This document shows positions 43,150 through 51,096 of a DNA stretch of 57,865 bases, piece by piece. Source of the stretch: Pseudomonadota bacterium (lineage in GTDB: Bacteria; Cyanobacteriota; Vampirovibrionia; Obscuribacterales; Obscuribacteraceae); the NCBI GenBank assembly GCA_021324135.1, contig JAJPJO010000349.1, positions 1 to 57,865 on the forward strand. The letters run 5' to 3'. The notes beneath the pieces are model-generated. The model worked only from the letters and a program-made list of their open reading frames with translations, did not search any database and was not told the DNA's origin. A program made the translations under genes and the position numbers. How positions within the stretch are numbered: the stretch's first letter is position 1; every line of letters starts with the position of its first letter.

Positions 43150-44313
43150 ATGAATCCTGCACTTTGGTGGGACGCCACCGCGCGCTTCCTGCAGACCGTC
43201 CACTTCGGTTGGATCGTGGCTGCCTGGTTCGCGCTGGCGACCCCGGTTTTCTTGTGGCTGTGGCGGCGCAAACAGAAGGCTGTCGCCGCCACTGCCATCA
43301 CCGGAAAGCACAAGACGAATCGCTTTGCTTTCCGGGTCGTCCTCTGCGGCAGTCTACTGGCCGTCTCCTGGGCAGCGCTGACGGTGGCACTGATGGACCC
43401 GAAGTATGACACCGTCGAGCAGAAACGCTCGTACAAAGCGGCTGAAGTCGTCTTCATGTTCGACGTCAGCGGCTCGATGTACGGCACCGACGTCCGCTCA
43501 AAGGAGCTGGCCGCTCTGGTGGATACCTGGCAGAAAGAACAGTACGACCGCCTGGTGGCAAAGAAGCGGCGCTTCCCGTTGCTCTACCCCAACGAGATCC
43601 CGCCGCCCTTCAAGCGCCCCGATGGTACGCCGCCCGACGCCGTGCGTCGCATCGATGCCGGTGAGTACATCATGTGGCACGTCCTCGACCAGCGCCGCCC
43701 CGGTTCGACCAACCGCTACGCGCTGGCTTACTTCGCGGACAGCGTGGCCTGGGTGGAAATCCTGGCCAAGGATCCCGAGGTGGTGATGGAGTCACTGATG
43801 CTCATGCGCCCTGACGGCGTCGGCGGCGGCACGAACTTCGACGGGCCGGAGGGAGCTGTCCCGGCGTGCATCGAACAGTTCAAGAACGAAGGACAGGCAA
43901 ACGTGCGCGTCATGGTGTTCGTGTCCGATGGTGACGCGGGCATCAGTGATGAGGCACAGGCCGAGTTCGTCAAGCAGTTCACCGAGCCGCAGCCCTGGCA
44001 CAAGGACAAGAAGGTCAAGCACTACGTCTGCTACCTGCACTGCGGGCCCAAGGACCGGATTCCGCCCAGCATCCCGAGGCTGTGCAAAGCCGTCAACCCC
44101 AAGACCCCGCTCTTCGAGAAACCGGCCCGTTGGGTCGGCAACGCTCAGGAGGTGCAGGAAGCAATCGCCTGGCTCAACGACCTGACCACCTCACCGATCG
44201 AGGAAGACCCGATCACGCAGGAACACTCTCTGCGGCATCTCTTCCTGATCATCGCGTTTTCCTCACTGATCGGATTCGTCGTGTCCTGCACGGCGTTCCG
44301 GGAAACCTACTAA
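43150..44313 (+). CDS. VWA-domain membrane protein (BatA/MxaC-like)
   Basis: A 387-residue inner-membrane protein. Two N-terminal transmembrane helices (about 20-38 and 61-82) precede a VWA domain, and a third helix lies at the C-terminus (about 363-382), the BatA/MxaC-type topology. The metal-ion-dependent adhesion site is complete: DVSGSM (D105), GGGTNFDG and FVSDGDAG. VWA proteins of MoxR operons bind client proteins or partner subunits in a metal-dependent way. Compared with BatA, there is an insertion after DVSGS (about 115-175, KKRRFPLLYPNEIPPPFKR). The start at 43150 follows a purine-rich GGGAGAACAAG site. Confidence 0.85.
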   Translation: MNPALWWDATARFLQTVHFGWIVAAWFALATPVFLWLWRRKQKAVAATAITGKHKTNRFAFRVVLCGSLLAVSWAALTVALMDPKYDTVEQKRSYKAAEVVFMFDVSGSMYGTDVRSKELAALVDTWQKEQYDRLVAKKRRFPLLYPNEIPPPFKRPDGTPPDAVRRIDAGEYIMWHVLDQRRPGSTNRYALAYFADSVAWVEILAKDPEVVMESLMLMRPDGVGGGTNFDGPEGAVPACIEQFKNEGQANVRVMVFVSDGDAGISDEAQAEFVKQFTEPQPWHKDKKVKHYVCYLHCGPKDRIPPSIPRLCKAVNPKTPLFEKPARWVGNAQEVQEAIAWLNDLTTSPIEEDPITQEHSLRHLFLIIAFSSLIGFVVSCTAFRETY

Positions 44314-44330
44314 CGATGGAGATCTCAACC

Positions 44331-46034
44331 ATGAACAGTCCATTCAAGTTTCGTCCCCCCGGGATCGCCAAGCGGGGCGTCGTTCTCACGCTGGCGGTGG
44401 TCGGCGTGCTGGCGGCGACCGGCCTGGCCATCCTCAGCGGAGCGCGGCTGATTGACGGCACCGGCTCGCGCGCCAACACGCTGCTCTTCGCCGTCTCGAT
44501 CAGCCTGCTGTCCGGGGCGGCCATCTACATCTTCCGCAAGCGCTTGCTGGTGCTGGCGGAGGCAGTGGTGGCACTGGCATCGGCGTTTTACGCCGCCGTC
44601 TCCGGCACGGCGCTCGTCATGGGCGAGCACGATGGCGCTCTGCAGCCGCTCCTGTTCGCCGCCAGTGCCACCGTGGCTGGTGTCAGCTTCCTGCGCTTCA
44701 AGCGCTACGCCGTTCCGCGCCTGAGCGCGCTGATCGCTCAGGCGGCAAGCCGGGCAAAGAGCGGCGCTCTGGCTGCCTGCAGCTCGCTGAACGTCCGCTT
44801 CAGTCAAGCCGTTGCCGCCGCTCGCGCTCGCGCCCTTCGTCTGGCTACCGGCTTGACGGCGCGCTGGCGCCCGAAGCCCGGCCAGGCAGAGGGCGAGGCA
44901 GTGGCCATGGAGGCGGTGGCGGTGGGCGGCGGGCTCGATCAAGTGGCGCCCGCGCCGATCACTGCCGGCCTCAAAAGACAGGAGCGCAAAGAGAAGCAGC
45001 CGGCCGAGCCAGGCGCCTCGAGCCTCTCGCTCAGGGCGGCACTAAGGCTGCTCGGGGTGATCGCGCTCGTGGCAGCCTTCTGCTACGGCGCTATTTCCCT
45101 GCAACACGTGCTCGCTCACGCTCAGAGCGGCGATAACATCACCGCCCACCTGGTCGTGATCGGCATCAGCACCGCCATCTTGATGTGCGGCCTGCTCCTG
45201 GCTCTGCAGGCGACGATCAAGAGGTTGGGCGGCTGGCTGCTCTCGCTGGTGGTGGCGGCGCTGGGCTTCCCGGTGACCTACATCCGGACGAAGATCTGGT
45301 GGGTGTTCTTCGCGCTCACCGCAAGCGTCTTCGTGTACTCGATCGTGGCCCTCAGCGGTGCCTCGATCAACCAGGCGGGGCTGTACCAAAACATGCTCTT
45401 CCTGTCCGGGGCGTTCCTCCTGGTTGGCGGCGCTTACCAGTTGCACCGCTACAAGTGGGGCGACATCCTCACCATGCTCATCCTTCTGCCGCTCCTGCCG
45501 TTCGGCATCCACCTCCTGAGCTACACCACGCCTCAGGTCCAGGAGTTCAACGCCTGGGTGGATATGAAGAACGACTCGCAAGGCAAGAAGGACCTGGAAG
45601 GGCAGATGCGCCACCTGGAGAGCAGCATCGAGAGCGGCGAGCAGGAGCGCCTGCGCGGCCCGCTCTGGCGCCTGATCTATCCGGAGCCGCCGATTGCTCT
45701 TTCGGCCCGGGCTCAGTTCCAGAAGGCCAACGTCTTCGTCCAGATGCCCAACAAGGGCAAAGAAGCCTTCAAGGGCTACCAGGCTAGCGGCAAGCTGAAT
45801 CCGGGGCACATGTACTCGGGCATCAGCGCCGAAGAGGCAGCTCGCCTGGCGGACTACGCCCGGGACAACCGGCGCAATCTGGAGAAGCTGATTCGCTCCG
45901 GACAGGACGGCGGGATGGGAACGCCCAACCAGCCCGGCCAGCCCGGTCAGCAGGGTCAGCAGCAGCAAGAGCAACGCGACAAAGGCCGGCAGCCGCAACC
46001 CGGCAGCGGCCGCTACCCCGACAACATCCTCTAA
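44331..46034 (+). CDS. Multi-pass membrane protein of the operon, unknown
   Basis: A 567-residue protein. About eight hydrophobic segments form two blocks (residues 1-145 and 225-380), separated by an Arg/Ala-rich cytoplasmic linker. A soluble domain follows (about 390-510, NDSQGKKDLEGQMRHLESSI), and the tail is Gly/Gln/Pro-rich (GQPGQQGQQQQEQRDKGRQ). The ATG at 44331 has GGAG about 9 bases upstream, and the gene follows the VWA gene almost without a gap. It lies between two VWA genes, the place of BatC/MxaK-type accessory proteins, but shares no clear motif with them. Probably part of the same membrane complex. Confidence 0.75.
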   Translation: MNSPFKFRPPGIAKRGVVLTLAVVGVLAATGLAILSGARLIDGTGSRANTLLFAVSISLLSGAAIYIFRKRLLVLAEAVVALASAFYAAVSGTALVMGEHDGALQPLLFAASATVAGVSFLRFKRYAVPRLSALIAQAASRAKSGALAACSSLNVRFSQAVAAARARALRLATGLTARWRPKPGQAEGEAVAMEAVAVGGGLDQVAPAPITAGLKRQERKEKQPAEPGASSLSLRAALRLLGVIALVAAFCYGAISLQHVLAHAQSGDNITAHLVVIGISTAILMCGLLLALQATIKRLGGWLLSLVVAALGFPVTYIRTKIWWVFFALTASVFVYSIVALSGASINQAGLYQNMLFLSGAFLLVGGAYQLHRYKWGDILTMLILLPLLPFGIHLLSYTTPQVQEFNAWVDMKNDSQGKKDLEGQMRHLESSIESGEQERLRGPLWRLIYPEPPIALSARAQFQKANVFVQMPNKGKEAFKGYQASGKLNPGHMYSGISAEEAARLADYARDNRRNLEKLIRSGQDGGMGTPNQPGQPGQQGQQQQEQRDKGRQPQPGSGRYPDNIL

Positions 46035-46061
46035 CCCCCACAAAGAAAGGAGAACAAGGTT

Positions 46062-47381
46062 ATGGAACCTTCCATCGACCTCTCCGGACACACCATCAAG
46101 TTCGAAAACCCGGAATGGCTTTTCCGGGCGGACGGCTCGCTGGCGTGGTACTGGATTGGCGGCGCCATCGCCTTCGCCGCCACAATGTGCCTCCTCTCCT
46201 ACCTGGGGGAGGTGCACAAGCGCGGTTCCTGGTCCTTCTGGGAGGTGCTTAGCCGCTCCACCAAAGGGCTGGGAACCAGCGCCTTCTGGCTCCACATGCC
46301 GCTCTGGTGCCTGGTCTTCCTGGCCGGGCTGGTGGCATTGTCCCACCCGACCGAGGAGAACGCCACCATCGAAGTACCCGAGGGTCGTTACCGGGTCGTC
46401 TGTGCCGGTGACACCAGCGCCTCTTCGCGGGCGGAGTACTACCGCAACGTCATGCCCACGGAGCCGGAGAAGCGGCCGGACGGCACTACCTTCAGTCCTA
46501 CACCAGTGGGACCCTGGGGCAGCAACAAGCAGGTGATGATCTACCTTATCGACAAAAAAATCCTGCCAGCAATGCCAGGAAATCAAGTCGGTCTGGTGGC
46601 ATTCACCGGCAACGCGCACCAGGTGTCGCCTCTGCGCAAGGACTACGGCGCCGTCCGGCGCAACCTGAAAAACCCGCGCTACTTCGCCGCCCAGGGCGGC
46701 GGATCCGATCCTGCCGAAGGGTTGCGGGCAGCGATTCAAACGCTGCAGCAGGCGGTCAACGACGAGCAGGACCTCAAGCTCAAGCACCTGATCTTCCTGT
46801 TCACCGACGGCGGTATCACGGCGATCGAGCCGGATCCGCAGTCGAAGCAGGTCGATCAGAAAGCCAAGCAAATCTGGGAGCGCGACTTCCAGAAGACCTT
46901 GAAGGAGCTCGAGGCGCTCAAGACCGCTTGTCTGGCTGCCGGCGGCGAACCGCCGGAGGTGGTTCTCGTCGGTCTGGGAGGCGACCAGGAGGAGATGGTG
47001 CCGCTCTATTACACAAATGGAGTTCGCGTTCGCGACCTCCAGAGTGAAGAGCTGCTCTACTTCCCGCTCCCGGGCGTCAAAGCCAGCGAGGCCTCCAAGA
47101 CCCGCTTCAACGAGGCTCAGTTCCGCATGCTCGAGTCGCGCATCGGCTCGGTGGTTCCCTGCAAAGCCATCCGCATCCCGCAGGACTGGCAGAAGATTCA
47201 GGAAATCAACTGGGCGCGCGACTTCATCGGCGGTACCAAGACGGCCGTCGGTAAGCGTGACTGGCGCGGCGTGCCCATCGCCGTCGCTATGACCACGCTC
47301 TTCCTGTTGTTCATTCCGGCGCTCTGGCACTTCACTGACGCTGTCCGGAGGCGGCCTGCGCACGGGCGCAGGAACAAGTGA
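46062..47381 (+). CDS. Second VWA-domain membrane protein (BatB/MxaL-like)
   Basis: A 439-residue protein with two N-terminal transmembrane helices (about 30-48 and 74-95), a VWA domain and a C-terminal helix (IAVAMTTLFLLFIPALWHF). The MIDAS is present but altered: CAGDTSASSR (D117, S119, S121), GGGSDPAEGL with Ser for the usual Thr, and LFTDGG. Long insertions lie after the first motif (PDGTTFSPTPVGPWGSNKQ). It is more diverged than the first VWA protein, with which it may form a heteromer. AAAGGAG lies before the ATG at 46062, 27 bases after the preceding stop. Confidence 0.83.
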   Translation: MEPSIDLSGHTIKFENPEWLFRADGSLAWYWIGGAIAFAATMCLLSYLGEVHKRGSWSFWEVLSRSTKGLGTSAFWLHMPLWCLVFLAGLVALSHPTEENATIEVPEGRYRVVCAGDTSASSRAEYYRNVMPTEPEKRPDGTTFSPTPVGPWGSNKQVMIYLIDKKILPAMPGNQVGLVAFTGNAHQVSPLRKDYGAVRRNLKNPRYFAAQGGGSDPAEGLRAAIQTLQQAVNDEQDLKLKHLIFLFTDGGITAIEPDPQSKQVDQKAKQIWERDFQKTLKELEALKTACLAAGGEPPEVVLVGLGGDQEEMVPLYYTNGVRVRDLQSEELLYFPLPGVKASEASKTRFNEAQFRMLESRIGSVVPCKAIRIPQDWQKIQEINWARDFIGGTKTAVGKRDWRGVPIAVAMTTLFLLFIPALWHFTDAVRRRPAHGRRNK

Positions 47382-47512
47382 ACCAAGACCGTTTCCCGAC
47401 CATCGTGCAACACCACCGGAAAGCTTCAGCGAACGCACTGGGCGCTCGCTGGTTGTCTCCGGTGGTGTTTGCCGGTTCCAATTCACTCCAAGAACAAGAA
47501 AGGCTAACAGCC

Positions 47513-48565
47513 ATGGCAACTAAGAACACGGCCGCCCGGATCGTCGAGGCTACGGACCGCATCACCCAAGAGGTGGGTCGCGTCCTCTACGGCTGCGAGG
47601 GGCCCCTCAAGACCTCCCTTCTCACCCTGTTCGCCGGCGGGCACGCGCTGTTCATCGGCGTCTCCGGCGTCGGCAAGACTCTGCTCTGCCAGACGCTCGG
47701 CGAAGTCCTCGACCTCGGCTTCGAGGTGACGACGCTGACCAGCGACACCATGCCCTCGCAGCTCACCGGCAACGAGGTGCTCAACCCGAAGGACCGCGTC
47801 CTCGAGAAGCGCTTCGGGTTCATGAAACCCTACAAACACCTGAACCTCGTGGACGAACTCACCCGCGGCCCCGGCCGCCTGCAGAGCGCCCTGCTCGAAT
47901 GGATGAACGACAGGGGCTTCCGCATCGCCGGTGAGATGTTCATGATGGAGAAGCCGTTCATGGTGATGAGCTGCTACAACCCCGTTGACAACAACGGGAC
48001 GTACCCGCTCGTCGGCGCTCTGGTGGACCGCTGCTACACCCGGAGCTACTTCGCCTACCCGACCAAGCAGCAGATGATCGGGCTCGGGCTCGATCGCAAT
48101 CACCAGACCGGCACGCCCATCCAGGAGGCCAAGCTCAACAAGGTGGCCACCCGCGAGGATGTCGTCGCCTGGCAGGACTTCGTCCGCGAGCAGGTGGTCA
48201 CCGACCCGGAGGTGGTCGAGTACATCGTCAACCTGGTTCTGGCCACCCGGCCCGAGAACCGCCGCCTGGGGGCCGACGGCGCCGAGTACAAGCGCTGGAT
48301 GCCCAAGAAGTACCAGAAGGAGAAGATCATCCGCTGCGGCGCCAGCAACCGCACGGTCTACATGATGGCCGTCTGCGCCAAGGCGAACGCGGCCATGCAC
48401 GGCCGCACGCGCGTCAGCGACACGGACGTCAAGGAGATCGCCGTTCAGTGCCTGGCGCACAAGATGGTGCTCGACCCTTCTCTGGAGATGTCGAAGCCGT
48501 TCGGCTTCGAGTGCCAGATCGTCGAGGATCTTCTGGAAGTCGTGCCCACGGGCTCCAAGTCGTAA
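47513..48565 (+). CDS. moxR: MoxR-family AAA+ ATPase
   Basis: A 350-residue cytosolic AAA+ ATPase of the MoxR branch. Walker A is GVSGVGKTLL, Walker B is LNLVDELTRGPGRLQSALLE (the MoxR form with D-E), and sensor 1 follows in MVMSCYNPVDNNGTYPL. The C-terminal lid is normal in length (to KPFGFECQIVEDLLEVV). MoxR ATPases act as chaperones that activate or assemble VWA-linked complexes, as MxaR does for methanol dehydrogenase. An ATG at 47513 is preceded by an AAAGG site; the longer frame to 47378 overlaps the VWA gene and is less likely. The DUF58 gene follows after 175 bases that contain three hairpins. Confidence 0.92.
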   Translation: MATKNTAARIVEATDRITQEVGRVLYGCEGPLKTSLLTLFAGGHALFIGVSGVGKTLLCQTLGEVLDLGFEVTTLTSDTMPSQLTGNEVLNPKDRVLEKRFGFMKPYKHLNLVDELTRGPGRLQSALLEWMNDRGFRIAGEMFMMEKPFMVMSCYNPVDNNGTYPLVGALVDRCYTRSYFAYPTKQQMIGLGLDRNHQTGTPIQEAKLNKVATREDVVAWQDFVREQVVTDPEVVEYIVNLVLATRPENRRLGADGAEYKRWMPKKYQKEKIIRCGASNRTVYMMAVCAKANAAMHGRTRVSDTDVKEIAVQCLAHKMVLDPSLEMSKPFGFECQIVEDLLEVVPTGSKS

Positions 48566-48569
48566 TCAC

Positions 48570-48697
48570 CCTCCCGCCTGCGTGTTGGCAGGGAGGTTCG
48601 GGGCTGGAACGGCAGGGGCTGCGGCGGGACATCAATCCCGCCCTGGCTCCTGCCGGCTCGGCCTGCCGAAACACCTGCTCAAGCTCAAGCGAGCAGG
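48570..48697 (+). other. Operon-junction hairpins 2 (moxR/DUF58 spacer)
   Basis: Three stems are packed in 130 bases: CCTCCCGCC with GGC-A-GGGAGG (48570-48596); GGCAGG...GGCGGGA with TCCCGCC...CCTGCC (48611-48654), an extended stem of 13 pairs with an internal loop; and CCTGCTC with GAGCAGG (48674-48697). Together they could slow RNases or set the ratio of the two proteins. Confidence 0.6.
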
Positions 48698-48740
48698 CGC
48701 GCTGGATTCAACATCAACTTCAGCAAGGGAGGTCATACAA

Positions 48741-49766
48741 ATGTCCAATCTCAAAGAGCAACGGGCTCGGGAGAGAGCCAACCAGCGGGCCGCGACGCGC
48801 ATCCTCAATGAAGTGGGGCGCGGAACGCTCGGCATCCGCTGGGAGGCGCTGCGCATGATGATGCTCGCCAACCGGGCTTACAAGCGCAGAATGCCTGGAC
48901 CCGGCGTCTTCCACCAGATCCGCGAGTTCGAGCCCGGCGAAGACGAATTCCGCTTCGTCGATCCGCTGCGCACTCTGCAGACCGGCGATGAAGACAAGTT
49001 CATGGTGCGCGACTACCAGCCGGAGGTGAAGGAGCGCTGGCAGATTCTCTTCGACGCTTCGCCCACCAACGACTTCGCCGGGCTGCGCCAGTCCAAGCTG
49101 GATGTCTGCGCCAGGGCAGCGGCTACGGCCGTCATCTGCGCTCAGATCATGGACGACGACGTCGGCTTCATCGCCTACAGCGGCAACGACATCGTCTGCC
49201 ACATCCAGTCCATGCAGCCGCGCAACATCCTGCGCCGGGTGGTCGAGACGGTTCTCGATCCGCCCTTTCTGGAAGAGGGCGAACCGGACGAGGGGCTGGA
49301 GAAGGCCTACAATCTCATGCCCAAGGACGGCACCCTCAACGTCATCTGGCTCTCCGACTGCCTCAACGTCAAGAACAAGGGCTTGCGCGTCGTGAGCAAG
49401 ATGTCGCGTCTGCTCGGCTCGCGCAAGCTGGTGGTGCCCTGGGACGAGCGCGAGCGCGTTCTCCCGGCCGCATCGGCCGCCACATTGTGGCTGGCGCCCC
49501 GCATCCCCGTCTTCGACATGCGCGACAAGACTCGTCACTACCTGCTCTGCACCGCCTCCGCGCGGGAGCAGTACACGCAGGAGTGGGACGAGCACATGGG
49601 GATCATCCGGCGCAAAGCCAAGCGGCGGAGGATGCAGGTCGTCTTCGTCCAGACCGAGCACTCCGATCCCAGGATGGAGTACAAGAATCCGCGGCACCAA
49701 GAACGGGTGCTGCTCCGCCAGCGCAGGGATGCGATTCAGAAGATTCTCAGGCTGTACAGCCTCTAA
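48741..49766 (+). CDS. DUF58-family protein (MxaS-like)
   Basis: A 341-residue protein. The DUF58 core is recognisable as IREFEPGEDEFRFVDPLRTL, with TGDEDKFMVRDYQPEVKERW and then the VWA-like ILFDASPTNDFA, the position of the DxSxS motif. Here the serines are only partly kept (DASPT), so metal binding may be reduced. DUF58 proteins regularly stand next to moxR and are thought to link the ATPase to VWA partners. GGGAGG lies about 9 bases before the ATG at 48741. No transmembrane segment; the basic C-terminus (RRKAKRRRMQVVF) may face the membrane surface. The next gene starts 26 bases later. Confidence 0.83.
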   Translation: MSNLKEQRARERANQRAATRILNEVGRGTLGIRWEALRMMMLANRAYKRRMPGPGVFHQIREFEPGEDEFRFVDPLRTLQTGDEDKFMVRDYQPEVKERWQILFDASPTNDFAGLRQSKLDVCARAAATAVICAQIMDDDVGFIAYSGNDIVCHIQSMQPRNILRRVVETVLDPPFLEEGEPDEGLEKAYNLMPKDGTLNVIWLSDCLNVKNKGLRVVSKMSRLLGSRKLVVPWDERERVLPAASAATLWLAPRIPVFDMRDKTRHYLLCTASAREQYTQEWDEHMGIIRRKAKRRRMQVVFVQTEHSDPRMEYKNPRHQERVLLRQRRDAIQKILRLYSL

Positions 49767-49792
49767 CCCTAACCAATGAGAGGAACAAGGCC

Positions 49793-50977
49793 ATGCGCCA
49801 AAGCATGACTTCAACAAGCTTCTTCCTCAGTCTGGGGCTCGTGGTAGCCATGGCTCTGGGCTGGGGCGGCAACGCTCAAGCTCAGAACACAGCGCCACTC
49901 CCCGACGAGGTGGACGGCTGGTACGAGGGACAGCGGCTGTACGTTCACATCGCCCTGATGAACGACAGTCGCCGTGACGCCATCGACGAGCAAGTCGATC
50001 GCATCCTCGGCAAGAAAAGCAAATACAACTTCGGCGAGCGCTTCGGAAACCCGATCCACTCGGTGATCCCGGTGCGGATCAGGTTCTTCGTCATCGATGC
50101 CAAGGAAGGGCAAAAGCCGCTCAAGCTGGACATCGAACAGCTCAAAGCCTCGCCGCCGCGGCTGACGCTGATCCCGGCCGAGAATGGCGACAACTGGGTC
50201 TTCGCCGACCCGATTGCCGTCAAAGGTTGGGATCCGCTTACCATCGTCACGACCAGAGCCGTTTTGCCCTGGGGAGGGCGGGAATACCAGTGCACCATGA
50301 CCCAGGTGAACTGTCTCCTCCAGACCTTCAAGATGGACCCGAACTCGCCCAACACCCAGAGGATCCCCTTCTGGATGGAGTTCAAGTACAGCGTCGCCGA
50401 CCTGCCCGGCAGCGGCGGACCCGAGTGGAAGCCGGTCAACACGCCCAACTGGTCCATCGACATGTCCTTGACCGCCGACCCGGGTCCGCAGATGTCGCTG
50501 GGCGATCTCAGCTACGCCGAGCAACAGCGCCCACTGGTGCTCGGTTACGTCTGCATCATCCTGGCTGTCTTCGGCGTGGTGCTGGTGCTCTACAAGCGGG
50601 GCTTCCCCGCTCTGCAGCGCCTGTTCCCCAACGTCAACAGCGTGGACCCGGCAGTCAAGCTCTGGCGCGAGCTCAACCCAGTCCTCGCCGAGACGAAGGT
50701 GGCCGAGGGCTATGCCTTTACGCGCCAGCACTGCAAGCTGGTACTGGCGGCGGTGCTGGACTACATCTGCGCCGGCACGGCAGTCAACGTCAAGGCCTTC
50801 ACCATCGACGATCTGATGGAGCGTCCGTCCAGCTTCAAGGATGGGCTGCTCTGGCAGGACACGCTCGTGGCCCTGAAGCGCCAGCAACTGGGTCTGGATG
50901 AGGAGCAGCTCTCGGCCGCCCGCGCCGCCGAGATCGTGTCGTCCATCCGGCAGATCACCACCGGCAGTGCCAACTAA
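49793..50977 (+). CDS. Membrane-anchored exported protein, MxaA/BatD-like
   Basis: A 394-residue protein. A signal peptide (FFLSLGLVVAMALGWGGNAQ, cleavage near AQAQ) leads into a beta-rich periplasmic domain of about 220 residues. A single transmembrane helix follows at about 248-265 (LVLGYVCIILAVFGVVLVLY), and a helical cytoplasmic domain (WRELNPVLAETKVAEGYAFT) ends the chain. The layout matches MxaA and BatD, which stand next to DUF58 and VWA genes and help mature their client. GAGAGGAAC precedes the ATG. The earlier frame start at 49487 lies inside the DUF58 gene and is rejected. Sequence similarity to MxaA is not evident by eye, so this is mostly by topology and position. Confidence 0.72.
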   Translation: MRQSMTSTSFFLSLGLVVAMALGWGGNAQAQNTAPLPDEVDGWYEGQRLYVHIALMNDSRRDAIDEQVDRILGKKSKYNFGERFGNPIHSVIPVRIRFFVIDAKEGQKPLKLDIEQLKASPPRLTLIPAENGDNWVFADPIAVKGWDPLTIVTTRAVLPWGGREYQCTMTQVNCLLQTFKMDPNSPNTQRIPFWMEFKYSVADLPGSGGPEWKPVNTPNWSIDMSLTADPGPQMSLGDLSYAEQQRPLVLGYVCIILAVFGVVLVLYKRGFPALQRLFPNVNSVDPAVKLWRELNPVLAETKVAEGYAFTRQHCKLVLAAVLDYICAGTAVNVKAFTIDDLMERPSSFKDGLLWQDTLVALKRQQLGLDEEQLSAARAAEIVSSIRQITTGSAN

Positions 50978-50992
50978 CCACAGCCGGGCCGG

Positions 50993-51056
50993 GCGAATCC
51001 GGAGATTAGCGGCTGCGGCTCAACTCGAGCTGCAGCTCTAAGTGCTCCGGATTCGC
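50993..51056 (+). other. Operon-junction hairpin 3
   Basis: GCGAATCCGGAG (50993-51004) pairs exactly with CTCCGGATTCGC (51045-51056) over a 40-base loop with its own palindrome (GAGCTGCAGCTC). It is placed between the MxaA-like and S41 genes. Confidence 0.7.
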
Positions 51057-51096
51057 TCCGACCCCGCTGACTACATTCCAAAGAAAGGATCGTGTT

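Noticed and set aside
45042..47519. An 825-codon minus-strand frame across two operon genes
   Set aside because: It runs opposite to well-supported membrane and VWA proteins, has no domain or ribosome site, and arises from high third-position G+C.
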